Assembly (NCBI RefSeq): GCF_001975825.1
Contig: NZ_MTKN01000059.1
Coordinates: 1-51,288 of the forward strand
Origin: [Flexibacter] sp. ATCC 35208
GTDB lineage: Bacteria > Bacteroidota > Bacteroidia > Chitinophagales > Chitinophagaceae
Length of the DNA: 51,288 nucleotides
Reading direction: 5' to 3'
A model generated the notes under the pieces. That model did no database searches, was not told the origin of the DNA, and saw nothing but the letters and a program-made list of their open reading frames with translations. Positions 8,909 to 16,685 of this stretch are shown here, piece after piece. The position numbers were made by a program, and so were the translations under genes. How positions within the stretch are numbered: the stretch's first letter is position 1; each line of letters starts with the position of its first letter.

Positions 8909-9451
8909 CTACTGCTGATTGAGCAGTCCCAACCTGATTTTTTTGAGTGCGGTGGTAAGGTGTGTGTATACTGTATTGATGGAAATATTTAATTGCTGCG
9001 ATATCTCTGCGGGTGACAATCCTTTAATGCGACTCATCTCGAAGACCCGTCTGCACTGTTCGGGTAGTTTTTCTAAAATGGAGAGATACTGAGCTTCCAG
9101 TTCTTTATGTTCCAGCAGGAGGTGCTCAATGGTGCCCGGTTCCTGCGTTTGTTGCTGTTCCTTTGCGTATGCCTGCTGCCTTTGGGTTTTCTTGATACGG
9201 TTCAGGCAGGTATTTACTGTAGCTCTGGCCAGATAGTGCTGGATAGGAGCGCGCTCATCCAGGTTTTCGGCAGTGCGCCACAGGTTCAGAAATACATCCT
9301 GCACAATGTCCTGCGCCTCTTCCTGATCTTTCAGGTAGCGCAAGGCAATGCTGAACATGGATGGCGAAAACTGATTGAATATAATTTCAAAAACTTGTTT
9401 ATCCCTGTTCCGAACCCCGGTGACTATATCTGTATTGTTGAGCGGCAGCAT
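8909..9451 (-). CDS. ECF RNA polymerase sigma factor
   Basis: A 180-residue group IV sigma factor that should turn on the downstream transporter when FecR releases it. Region 2 contains FNQFSPSMFSIALRYLKDQEEAQDIVQDVFLNLW; region 4 contains LPEQCRRVFEMSRIKGLSPAEISQQLNISINTVYTHLTTALKKIR, a helix-turn-helix. It is the first gene of the sigma-fecR-susC set; 102 bp of AT-rich DNA separates it from fecR. Confidence 0.94.
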   Translation of the reverse strand: MLPLNNTDIVTGVRNRDKQVFEIIFNQFSPSMFSIALRYLKDQEEAQDIVQDVFLNLWRTAENLDERAPIQHYLARATVNTCLNRIKKTQRQQAYAKEQQQTQEPGTIEHLLLEHKELEAQYLSILEKLPEQCRRVFEMSRIKGLSPAEISQQLNISINTVYTHLTTALKKIRLGLLNQQ

Positions 9452-9699
9452 CCTGTAACTATCTTTTCATTCCATTTTTAAAATAAAACTAAAATCGGCA
9501 TTCAAAAACAGAATATAGCAAAATTATGGTTATTCTATCAATTATCCGGCTAATTGAGGGGATCAGCGGTCAGACAAAAAAAGTAAATAAATTTTTTATA
9601 CTTGTAAATGGGCCACTGTGGCTGGTCTTTTATTTCTGAGCCCCCTTTTTTTTAAAAAAGACAAGTTTTTTTTAAAACGGACTAATGGTAAGGATATTA

Positions 9700-10111
9700 A
9701 CGGTTGTATTATATATGTAGACAGTGAATAAGAAGCCGGCATTTAGCAGGCGCCTGCTAAAAATTATTTAAAGAGTAACCATTCTTTATTTAGGAAAGAC
9801 AGAGTGGTATTGACAAATTGGGGAGGAAACCACTGCCTGAGGGCAGCGGTGATTGGAAGGCATGGATTTGCCTGTGATACGAGAGCGACCCCTCTATATA
9901 TAATATAGAGGTAAGCAGTCATACCACACCGTAACATACTTGCAAAAGGCAGGTGCCTATACCTTAGATTATTACCAGAGATCATTATATATGATGCAAG
10001 AAGGGTACAAGTCCCCTTTGCGCACTCTGAAAACTTACAACTCCTAAGCATGATAGGAAAGTTGAGACCTGTAACAACCGGCCGGCTCTTTTGGGCCGGT
10101 TTATTTTTTTT
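9700..10111 (+). ncRNA. Candidate structured RNA ending at an intrinsic terminator
   Basis: This stretch contains the palindrome TTTAGCAGGCGCCTGCTAAA (9742-9761), a 9-bp hairpin CCTCTATAT/ATATAGAGG (9891-9911), several GC-containing short stems, and a terminator whose plus-strand T run (10102 on) points to transcription in the plus direction. No reading frame precedes the terminator. I checked by eye for RNase P, tmRNA and SRP RNA signatures and found none. The 5' boundary is a guess. Confidence 0.35.
10076..10111 (+). terminator. Intrinsic terminator of a non-coding plus-strand transcript
   Basis: Arms AACCGGCC (10076-10083) and GGCCGGTT (10094-10101) are followed by a long T run. No protein-coding gene lies upstream on this strand. 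Confidence 0.75.
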
Positions 10112-10215
10112 ATCTATTTTGCTAAAGGAAAAAGATACCATACCCAGTCCCGCTATGCTTGCCAATTTAACGGGTGGGTATTTGGCCTCCTGATAACCTT
10201 CTATTTACAAACTGC

Positions 10216-10265
10216 ATCCGTTCATTTTAGGGGTACGACTCTGAAATGAGCGGATTTTTCTTTTT
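10216..10265 (+). terminator. Second plus-strand terminator
   Basis: A 15-bp imperfect stem (10216-10230 with 10241-10255, two wobble pairs) is followed by T5-C-T5. It ends whatever is transcribed between 10112 and 10216, or backs up the terminator at 10076. Confidence 0.65.
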
Positions 10266-10310
10266 ATAAACTCCCCCATACATTGCAGCGGGAATAACCC
10301 TAAAACCGGA

Positions 10311-10470
10311 TTTTGCTCTTTTACAACCAACTGTTCACTCACTTTTGCTCTTTTACAACCAACCGTTCACTCACTTTTGCTCTTTTACAACCAACTGTTC
10401 ACTCACTTCTGCTCTTTTACAACCAATTGTTCACTCACTTTTGCTCTTTTACAACCAACCTTCCATTCAC
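10311..10470 (+). repeat. Five-copy 32-bp tandem repeat upstream of the DUF486 gene
   Basis: Units start at 10311, 10343, 10375, 10407 and 10439, each of the form TTTTGCTCTTTTACAACCAA plus CTGTTCACTCAC, with a decayed sixth from 10471. The first three differ at a single base. There are no spacers, so this is not CRISPR. Related fragments (ATTCTATTTACAAACT-like) flank the array near 10198, 10255 and 10503. Confidence 0.9.
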
Positions 10471-10589
10471 TCCTGCTCTACGGTCCATAAACTACCGGAT
10501 TATTCTATTTACAAACTTCCCCAATCATACCTGTTTCACAATCCCGGGAAGACTGTATTTTCTTTTCCAAAACGCTGTAAATTCGCAGC

Positions 10590-10919
10590 ATGCGTACCAT
10601 AATCTTTCTTATCATCTCCAACACGTTCATGACCTTCGCCTGGTATGGTCACCTGAAATTTACACATGTTGCTCTCTGGAAAGTTATCCTTGTCAGCTGG
10701 GGCATCGCCTTCTTTGAATACTGTTTCCAGGTCCCGGCAAACCGCCTGGGTGAACAGGAAGGTTTCTCCGGCTTCCAGCTCAAAACCATCCAGGAAGTCA
10801 TTACGCTCTCCGTATTCGCCGTCTTTGCCATTTTCTACCTGAAAGAACCAATCAGGTGGAATTACCTCGTGTCTTTTGCCCTGATCCTGGGCGCCGTGTA
10901 CTTTATGTTTAAGAAATAG
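10590..10919 (+). CDS. DUF486 / DMT-type small membrane protein
   Basis: A 109-residue integral membrane protein with four predicted membrane segments (about residues 2-19, 28-45, 65-83 and 90-106), resembling the DUF486 branch of the drug/metabolite transporter superfamily. Conserved-looking parts are SNTFMTFAWYGHLKF, SWGIAFFEYCFQVPANR and LKEPIRWNYLVSFALILGAVYF. Its transport role is unknown. A weak -7 box (TAAATTCG) sits just before the ATG. It is flanked by two unrelated tandem arrays. Confidence 0.88.
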   Translation: MRTIIFLIISNTFMTFAWYGHLKFTHVALWKVILVSWGIAFFEYCFQVPANRLGEQEGFSGFQLKTIQEVITLSVFAVFAIFYLKEPIRWNYLVSFALILGAVYFMFKK

Positions 10920-10941
10920 CCCTATGGCTATAGCAAAACTT

Positions 10942-11075
10942 CGGTATAGCTTAGTTAAAATTCTGGTCTAGCTCTGGCATAACCCCGGCATAACCCCGGC
11001 ATAACCCCGGTCTAGCTCCGGCATAACACCGGCATAACTCCGGTCTGGCTTCGGTATAGCTTCGATACAACTTCG
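10942..11075 (+). repeat. Twelve-unit 11-bp tandem array after the DUF486 gene
   Basis: Units of the type CGGCATAACCC repeat every 11 bp from 10942 to 11075, with variants CGGTCTAGCTC, CGGTATAGCTT and CGATACAACTT. Almost every unit holds TAA or TAG. An inverted continuation appears at 11151-11174 on the other side of the hairpin at 11092. Confidence 0.88.
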
Positions 11076-11091
11076 TCACCAATCCAACATC

Positions 11092-11134
11092 AAAAGGGCA
11101 CTTGTATATCCCCGGGATATACAAGTGCCCTTTT
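11092..11134. other. 43-bp near-perfect hairpin
   Basis: 21-bp arms with a single-base centre; the left arm starts AAAAGGGCACTTGTATATCC and the right arm ends in TTTT, so it could terminate transcription in both directions. It lies between the 11-bp array and that array's inverted segment (11151-11174 is complementary to 11052-11075 with a few mismatches), making one large potential cruciform of about 120 bp. Confidence 0.85.
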
Positions 11135-11243
11135 AGTGCCCTTATAGTACCGAAGTTGTGCCGAAGCTATATCGAACCTATACTATTGTTCCACCCACCC
11201 ATTTCCTTTTATCACATTTTCATAAACACCTCCTTATTATCAC

Positions 11244-11251
11244 TATTTTTG
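11244..11251 (+). promoter_or_regulatory. Predicted -7 box of the PIG-L operon
   Basis: TATTTTTG fits TAnnTTTG and lies 24 bp before the chosen ATG at 11276. Confidence 0.55.
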
Positions 11252-11275
11252 AGCCTGTTTAAATCCTCGAAAGTA

Positions 11276-13753
11276 ATGGTAAAGAGCATCTGTTTAGCAT
11301 TTGCAACAGGCATGCTGGCGGCCATCACGGCCCTGGGACAACCCTCGCCCGTGAACAACTCTGCCGACATTGCCCTGAAGCTGAAAAAGTTGGATACGCT
11401 GGGAAGTGTTTTATATATGGCCGCTCATCCTGATGATGAAAATACCCGCCTGCTGGGTTATCTGGCAAATGAAAAATTATATCGTACCGGGTACCTCTCC
11501 CTTACCCGTGGTGATGGTGGACAAAACCTGATCGGCAATGAACAGGGTGAACTCCTGGGACTGATCCGTACCCAGGAACTCCTCGCTGCCCGCCGTACTG
11601 ATGGTGCTGAGCAATTCTTTACTCGTGCACTGGATTTCGGTTTTTCCAAGAATCCAACCGAAACCTTCACTATCTGGAACCGGGAACAGATCCTTGCAGA
11701 CGCTGTCTGGATCATTCGTAAATTCCAGCCCGACGTCATCGTATGTCGCTTTCCTGCCGATAGCCGTGCCGGGCATGGCCACCATACCGCCTCCGCAATG
11801 ATCGCCGCCGAAGCCTTCGATGCCGCCGCCGATCCCAAAAGATTTCCTGAACAATTACAATACGTAAAACCCTGGAAGGTAAAACGCCTGCTCTGGAACA
11901 CTTTCAACTTCGGTGGATTTAATACCACCAGCGAAGACCAGTTCAAACTGGATGTGGGGGTCTTCAACTACCTCCTGGGTAAAGGTTATGGCGAAATCGC
12001 CGCTGAAAGCCGTTCTCAGCACAAGAGCCAGGGCTTTGGCGTAGCCGCTGCCCGGGGTAGCTCCTTTGAATATTTTACTACTATCAAAGGCGATACCCCC
12101 CGCGAAAGTCTGCTGGATGGTATCAATACTACCTGGTCACGTATCGAAGGCGGTAAAGCCATCGGTATGATGATCGACAAAGCCAGGGCTGCCTATAATT
12201 TAGAAAACCCTGCTGCCACCGTGCCTGCGCTGTTAGCCATCAGAAAGGCCATTCAGGCCCTGCCGGAAGGTTACTGGCGCAATCAGAAACTGAAGGAAAC
12301 CGAAAACCTCATCCTGGCCTGTGCCGGCATATGGGCAGAGGCTTACAGCAACAACGAAGTCGTTGTACCGGGTCAGGCTATGCAGGGCAGCGTGCAGGTG
12401 ATCTGCAATAGCAAAACCCATGTGCAGATCCAGTCTCTTACCTTTGGCAGCAAGGATACTACCCTCGCACAAAACAAACTGGACTTCAACCAGCTAAAAA
12501 ATATCCCTGTCACCCTACTGGTGCCGGATAATACGCCGATCTCTGAACCGTATTACCTGCGTGAACCACACGGTGTAGGAGAATACAAAATACAGGACCC
12601 GCTGCTCGTGGGTAACCCTGAAAACATTCCAGCTATTCAGGCTACCATTCATTTAAAAATTAATGGCGAAGACCTGACCATCTCCCGTCCTGTTCAATAC
12701 AAACATACCGACCCTGTGAAAGGTGAAGTATACGCACCCCTCATCATCGCACCTCCTGTGGTGGCGAACCTGGCGAACAGCGTATTTGTATTTACCAGCA
12801 CCACTGCTCAACCTGTACAGGTAAAACTGCGCAACATGGGCAATGCTACTAAAGGCAAAGTGAGATTACAACTACCTGCTGGCTTCAGCAGTCAGGAGGC
12901 ATCCCTGCCCTTTGACCTCAGTGGTAAGGGCGACGAGACCAGCCTGCTCTTTCACATTGCACCTTCAAAAGTAGCGGGTAGCAACCGCACCGATACTTTC
13001 AAAGTGATCATTGAAGACGAAGGCCATAGCTATGCACAAGGTATCCAGACCATCAGCTATGACCATATCCCTACCATTACTTTATTCCCGGATGCAGCCG
13101 GCCGTCTGGTGACAGTCGACCTGCAACACAATGGGCGCAAACTGGGCTATATAGATGGGGCAGGAGATCTGGTAGCAGCAAGTCTGCAGCAGGTAGGTTA
13201 TGAAGTCACTCACCTCACCGAAAAAGATATTATGAACGGAGACCTGAGCCAGTACGATGCTATCATCACTGGTGTAAGGGTATATAATATTAATCCACGT
13301 ATCAAATACTGGCAGCCCCACCTCATGGAGTACGTAAAGAATGGAGGTACCCTGCTGGTACAGTATAATGTGAACGGACCTTTGCAAATCACAGATATGG
13401 GTCCTTATCCGTTTTCACTGAGCCGTGACCGTGTGACCGACGAAAAAGCGGAGGTCTCTTTCCTGCGTCCTGATGATGAGATCATGAATTATCCGAACAA
13501 GCTTTCCCAGAAAGACTTTGATGGATGGATACAGGAACGCGGTCTATACTTTACTACCAATGCAGATACTAAGTATGAGTCGCTCTTCTCTATGCATGAT
13601 CAGGGAGATCCGGCGCTGGATGGTTCTACCATTGTAGCAAAGTATGGCAAAGGCAGGTATGTATACACCTCACTGGCGTTCTTCAGAGAACTGCCTGCAG
13701 GTGTGCCCGGCGCATACCGCATATTTGTGAACCTGATTTCAACAAAAAAATAA
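11276..13753 (+). CDS. Secreted PIG-L (LmbE-like) deacetylase with C-terminal ThuA-like domain
   Basis: Probable zinc-dependent N-deacetylase of amino-sugar conjugates. The start at 11276 gives a signal peptide (MVKSICLAFATGMLAAITALGQ). The PIG-L domain (about residues 40-290) shows the zinc motif AAHPDDE, RGDGGQN, and RAGHGHH with the second histidine set. The middle is beta-rich (about 390-620, NPCBM/FN3-like), and the end (about 620-825) resembles a ThuA / glutamine-amidotransferase-like fold (DAIITGVRVYN...NGGTLLVQYNV). At 825 residues it is much longer than cytosolic LmbE/BshB enzymes. It starts an operon with two mini membrane proteins and a sodium symporter, suggesting outside processing followed by uptake. 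Confidence 0.9.
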   Translation: MVKSICLAFATGMLAAITALGQPSPVNNSADIALKLKKLDTLGSVLYMAAHPDDENTRLLGYLANEKLYRTGYLSLTRGDGGQNLIGNEQGELLGLIRTQELLAARRTDGAEQFFTRALDFGFSKNPTETFTIWNREQILADAVWIIRKFQPDVIVCRFPADSRAGHGHHTASAMIAAEAFDAAADPKRFPEQLQYVKPWKVKRLLWNTFNFGGFNTTSEDQFKLDVGVFNYLLGKGYGEIAAESRSQHKSQGFGVAAARGSSFEYFTTIKGDTPRESLLDGINTTWSRIEGGKAIGMMIDKARAAYNLENPAATVPALLAIRKAIQALPEGYWRNQKLKETENLILACAGIWAEAYSNNEVVVPGQAMQGSVQVICNSKTHVQIQSLTFGSKDTTLAQNKLDFNQLKNIPVTLLVPDNTPISEPYYLREPHGVGEYKIQDPLLVGNPENIPAIQATIHLKINGEDLTISRPVQYKHTDPVKGEVYAPLIIAPPVVANLANSVFVFTSTTAQPVQVKLRNMGNATKGKVRLQLPAGFSSQEASLPFDLSGKGDETSLLFHIAPSKVAGSNRTDTFKVIIEDEGHSYAQGIQTISYDHIPTITLFPDAAGRLVTVDLQHNGRKLGYIDGAGDLVAASLQQVGYEVTHLTEKDIMNGDLSQYDAIITGVRVYNINPRIKYWQPHLMEYVKNGGTLLVQYNVNGPLQITDMGPYPFSLSRDRVTDEKAEVSFLRPDDEIMNYPNKLSQKDFDGWIQERGLYFTTNADTKYESLFSMHDQGDPALDGSTIVAKYGKGRYVYTSLAFFRELPAGVPGAYRIFVNLISTKK

Positions 13754-13921
13754 ATGGCGACACAAAAACAGCCAAACCGCTCCAGACTGAGTATGGCAGC
13801 AATTGTCTGCATTATACTTGGTCTGGTCATAGGAATTGAAATCAAGCGGGTTCATATCGGACTAATGATAGGACTCGCGTTGGGTCTATTGAGCGGAAAC
13901 ATGTTAAGCAGAAGAAAGTAA
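13754..13921 (+). CDS. 55-residue membrane protein
   Basis: A frame starting immediately after the stop of the deacetylase gene (TAA then ATG). It encodes a basic N-terminus, a hydrophobic stretch MAAIVCIILGLVIGIEI (about 14-30), a second HIGLMIGLALGLLSG (about 35-49) and a basic end MLSRRK. Zero spacing upstream and its place inside a tight operon support it being real. Function unknown; it may be a small partner of the symporter. Confidence 0.75.
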   Translation: MATQKQPNRSRLSMAAIVCIILGLVIGIEIKRVHIGLMIGLALGLLSGNMLSRRK

Positions 13922-13943
13922 TCAAAGCTAAAGGAAGTATCTT

Positions 13944-14060
13944 ATGAAAAAAGATAAACCGCCATTACTGCCACAATGGTGGCAGTGGTATGCTGTTGTA
14001 GTCGGCTGGCTGTTGCTGCTGATCGGCGCGTTTTATTTATTCACTAAAGTTTATTCATGA
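13944..14060 (+). CDS. 38-residue single-pass membrane protein
   Basis: ATG at 13944 after an AAGGAAG stretch; the product has a polar start (MKKDKPPLLPQ), a Trp-rich patch WWQWYAVVVGWLL and one membrane helix, ending KVYS. Its TGA overlaps the ATG of the symporter gene (ATGA), strong evidence for translational coupling. Such mini-proteins are common partners of sodium:solute symporters; the exact role is unknown. Confidence 0.75.
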   Translation: MKKDKPPLLPQWWQWYAVVVGWLLLLIGAFYLFTKVYS

Positions 14061-15736
14061 GTGTAGCGGATTGGATTGTACTGGGGGGTACATTAATCGG
14101 AATTATATTATACGGTATCTGGAAGAGCCGTGGCCAGAAAGATATGGCCAGCTACTTCCTGGATAACCAGTCTATGCCCTGGTACATCGTACTATTGTCG
14201 ATCATCGGTACACAGGCGAGTGCCGTTACGTTTCTTTCTGCACCGGGGCAGGCGTATACTGACGGGATGCGGTTTGTACAATATTACTTTGGGTTGCCGC
14301 TGGCGATGGTGGTGATCTGTATTGCGTTTGTGCCTATTTATCACAAGCTGAAAGTGTTCACGGCGTACGAATACCTGGAAGGTCGTTTTGATTGTAAGAC
14401 CCGTACTTTTACGGCGATATTATTTCTCATACAACGTGCATTGTCTACGGGCATCAGTATTTATGCCCCGGCTATTATTCTCTCTTCTTTACTTGGCTGG
14501 AACATATACTGGACCAATGTAATCATGGGCGGACTCCTTATTATTTATACCGTGTCTGGTGGTACACGTGCGGTGAGTTATACGCAGACATTGCAACTGG
14601 TGATCATTTTTGTGGGGATGTTCCTGGCTGGTTATATGGTGGTTCATTTGTTGCCGGCGGGTATTGGATTTAATGATGCGCTGAAGGTAGCGGGCAAGAT
14701 GAATAAGCTGAATGTGATAGTGACTGATTTTGACTGGAAGGATAAATATAATATATGGAGTGGGCTGATAGGAGGGTTCTTTTTAGCACTCTCTTATTTT
14801 GGAACGGATCAATCGCAGGTAGGCAGGTACCTGACTGCGCGGAGTGTAACGGAGTCTCGTTTTGGGTTGCTGATGAATGGATTGGTGAAAGTGCCGATGC
14901 AGTTCCTGATCTTATTATTAGGGTCGCTGGTATTTGTGTTTTACCTGTATTTCAGGGCGCCGATATTTTTTAATGAGGCGCAGCTGAATAAGGTGGATGG
15001 GCCTACATTGCAGGTATTGCAAACCCAATATGACGGATTTAATAAGATAAAGCAGGAGCAGGCAATTGCGCTTTCAAATGCGTTGCATAACAAGGACAAT
15101 GCAACCGTAGAAGCGGCCCGTCAAAAACTACAGGCCGCAGATGCAGATGCATTCAAAGTACGTACTACAGCGATCGAGTATATTAAAAAAGCAGATCCTG
15201 GAGCGGATACGAACGATACCAATTATATCTTCCTGGATTTTGTGGTACACAATCTTCCGAAAGGCCTTGTGGGCTTGTTGATAGCCATTATATTCCTGGC
15301 TGCCTGGGGCAGTATTGCCGCGGCATTAAATTCCCTTGCATCTACGACAGTGATCGATATTTACAAAAGACAGTTTAAACCAACAGCCCCGGACGAACAT
15401 TACTTTAAAGCATCCCGCTGGTGGACGTTCATCTGGGGACTGTTTTGTATAGTGGTAGCACAGTTTGCCAGCAAACTGGGTAGCCTGATAGAAGCGGTGA
15501 ATGTACTGGGATCGCTGTTTTACGGCGTTATCCTGGGTATATTCCTTGTAGCGTTTTATTGTAAGCGGATCGGTGGCACGGCTGTATTCTGGGCGGCAAT
15601 AGTGTCGGAGATCCTGGTGATCATCGTATTTATTACCAATATTGTTTCATTCCTGTGGCTCAATGCGATCGGGTGTATACTAGTGATCGTACTGGCCTGG
15701 ATGATACAATTATTTCAGCCTTCACATGACAAATAA
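14057..15736 (+). CDS. Sodium:solute symporter family (SSS) transporter
   Basis: A 559-residue membrane transporter with about 13-14 membrane segments. Family hallmarks are the early DWIVLGGTLIGIILYGIW helix, SQSMPW-like DNQSMPWYIVLLSIIGTQASAVTFLSAPG, the YTVSGGTRAVSYTQTLQ segment and ALSYFGTDQSQVGRYLTA. A polar insert of about 85 residues (310-395) sits between later helices. Coupling to the mini-protein and the deacetylase suggests it imports a sugar or amino-sugar product; the substrate is inferred. It converges on a response-regulator gene, and the gap carries echoes of both gene ends. Confidence 0.92.
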   Translation: MSVADWIVLGGTLIGIILYGIWKSRGQKDMASYFLDNQSMPWYIVLLSIIGTQASAVTFLSAPGQAYTDGMRFVQYYFGLPLAMVVICIAFVPIYHKLKVFTAYEYLEGRFDCKTRTFTAILFLIQRALSTGISIYAPAIILSSLLGWNIYWTNVIMGGLLIIYTVSGGTRAVSYTQTLQLVIIFVGMFLAGYMVVHLLPAGIGFNDALKVAGKMNKLNVIVTDFDWKDKYNIWSGLIGGFFLALSYFGTDQSQVGRYLTARSVTESRFGLLMNGLVKVPMQFLILLLGSLVFVFYLYFRAPIFFNEAQLNKVDGPTLQVLQTQYDGFNKIKQEQAIALSNALHNKDNATVEAARQKLQAADADAFKVRTTAIEYIKKADPGADTNDTNYIFLDFVVHNLPKGLVGLLIAIIFLAAWGSIAAALNSLASTTVIDIYKRQFKPTAPDEHYFKASRWWTFIWGLFCIVVAQFASKLGSLIEAVNVLGSLFYGVILGIFLVAFYCKRIGGTAVFWAAIVSEILVIIVFITNIVSFLWLNAIGCILVIVLAWMIQLFQPSHDK

Positions 15737-15931
15737 CAGCAGGCTCATTTTTAATAAATGCAGCCGTTCACATGACAAAATTTAGCCTGTTCTATCAGGT
15801 TTATTCTAATAAATGCAGCCGTTCACATGACTTGGAATAGTCTGGATACAATCAGGCATATGCTGATGATTGAAACCTTTACATTACGAACAATAGCCCG
15901 GTCTATCAGGCTTTTACTAAAAGATTGCAGC
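15737..15931. repeat. Interleaved echoes of the symporter end and the response-regulator end
   Basis: The symporter tail (CAGCCTTCACATGAC at 15716-15730) recurs as CAGCCGTTCACATGAC at 15761 and 15816. The minus-strand gene's tail (TCTATCAGG at 15936) recurs at 15902 and 15791; read on the minus strand the 15791 copy gives FIRINLIEQ against AFRNGLIE-stop in the gene. So the 195-bp gap between convergent genes is built from both tails. Confidence 0.8.
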
Positions 15932-16591
15932 CTATTCTATCAGGCCGTTTCTAAAAGCATACATTACGAGGCCCACAATGTTTTTGGCCCCGGTTTTTTC
16001 CAGCAGTTTCTGGCGTAGTCCTTCCACTGTTCTTGGACTCAAATAGATCTTTTCAGAGATCTGCTGCGTAGTCAGTTCTTCACAGATCAGGCGCAGTACT
16101 TCCAGTTCGCGGTCGGTAAGGGGCACCTCGTTGTGGAAAGTAGGCTTGAACTGTTGCTTTGTTTTGTGCATGACCTTCTTGAGGAGGGCCAGGTTCACAT
16201 TTTCATTGAAATAAAAACCTTTCTCGTAGGTAGTACAAATAGCTTCGTAAATCTCACCTGGTTCTGCATTTTTAAGCAGGTAAGCATTCGCGCCCATTTC
16301 GATAAGATGCACGATAAAGTTGTCATCTTCATACATGGTGAGCACGATCACTTTTACGTGCGCATATTTTTCCCTAACTTTTTTGGTAGCTTCTATGCCA
16401 TCCATGTTGGGCATTTTCAGATCCATGAGAATCACATCTGGTTGTTGTGTTTCCATGATTTCTAATAAATGAACTCCATCTTCAGCTTCAAACACCACAC
16501 TGATGTTTTCATAGGGCTTGAGGGTATTGATCACCCCACTCCGGAAGATTTTATGGTCGTCGGCAATAGCTACCTTAATGTTGTTTGTCAT
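15932..16591 (-). CDS. NarL/FixJ-family response regulator
   Basis: A 219-residue transcription regulator: receiver domain with acidic pair D11/D12, phospho-acceptor D57 in VILMDLKMP, T85 and K107, then a LuxR-type helix-turn-helix (about 150-215: LTDRELEVLRLICEELTTQQISEKIYLSPRTVEGLRQKL). Partner of the kinase gene 94 bp upstream. Last gene of the four-gene operon 18586 to 15932. Confidence 0.95.
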   Translation of the reverse strand: MTNNIKVAIADDHKIFRSGVINTLKPYENISVVFEAEDGVHLLEIMETQQPDVILMDLKMPNMDGIEATKKVREKYAHVKVIVLTMYEDDNFIVHLIEMGANAYLLKNAEPGEIYEAICTTYEKGFYFNENVNLALLKKVMHKTKQQFKPTFHNEVPLTDRELEVLRLICEELTTQQISEKIYLSPRTVEGLRQKLLEKTGAKNIVGLVMYAFRNGLIE

Positions 16592-16685
16592 AGAGGGAGC
16601 CAGTTTATATTGGTTGCGTAAATTGTCCCGATTTTCATTTCACGTGTTATTGCTCAGGGGACAAAGCTAGAATAAAATAATATGA

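Larger units (their letters stand above)
9452..10589. other. 1.1-kb intergenic region without a convincing protein gene
   Basis: Frames here, including a 133-codon one on the minus strand at 9764-10165, do not look like proteins. The region instead holds a 20-nt perfect palindrome (9742-9761), an AT-rich hairpin (9891-9911), two plus-strand terminators (10076 and 10216) and a 32-bp tandem array (10311-10470). Confidence 0.7.

Noticed and set aside
9764..10165. 133-codon reading frame on the minus strand
   Set aside because: No recognisable motif, no upstream promoter box, and it spans hairpins and a plus-strand terminator; more likely a chance frame.
10311..10470. 32-bp repeated units resembling a CRISPR array
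   Set aside because: Units are directly adjacent with no spacers, and no cas genes are present; it is a simple tandem repeat.
10313..10717. Repetitive 134-codon frame across the 32-bp array
   Set aside because: The frame exists only because the repeat lacks stops; its product is a repeat artefact overlapping the DUF486 start.
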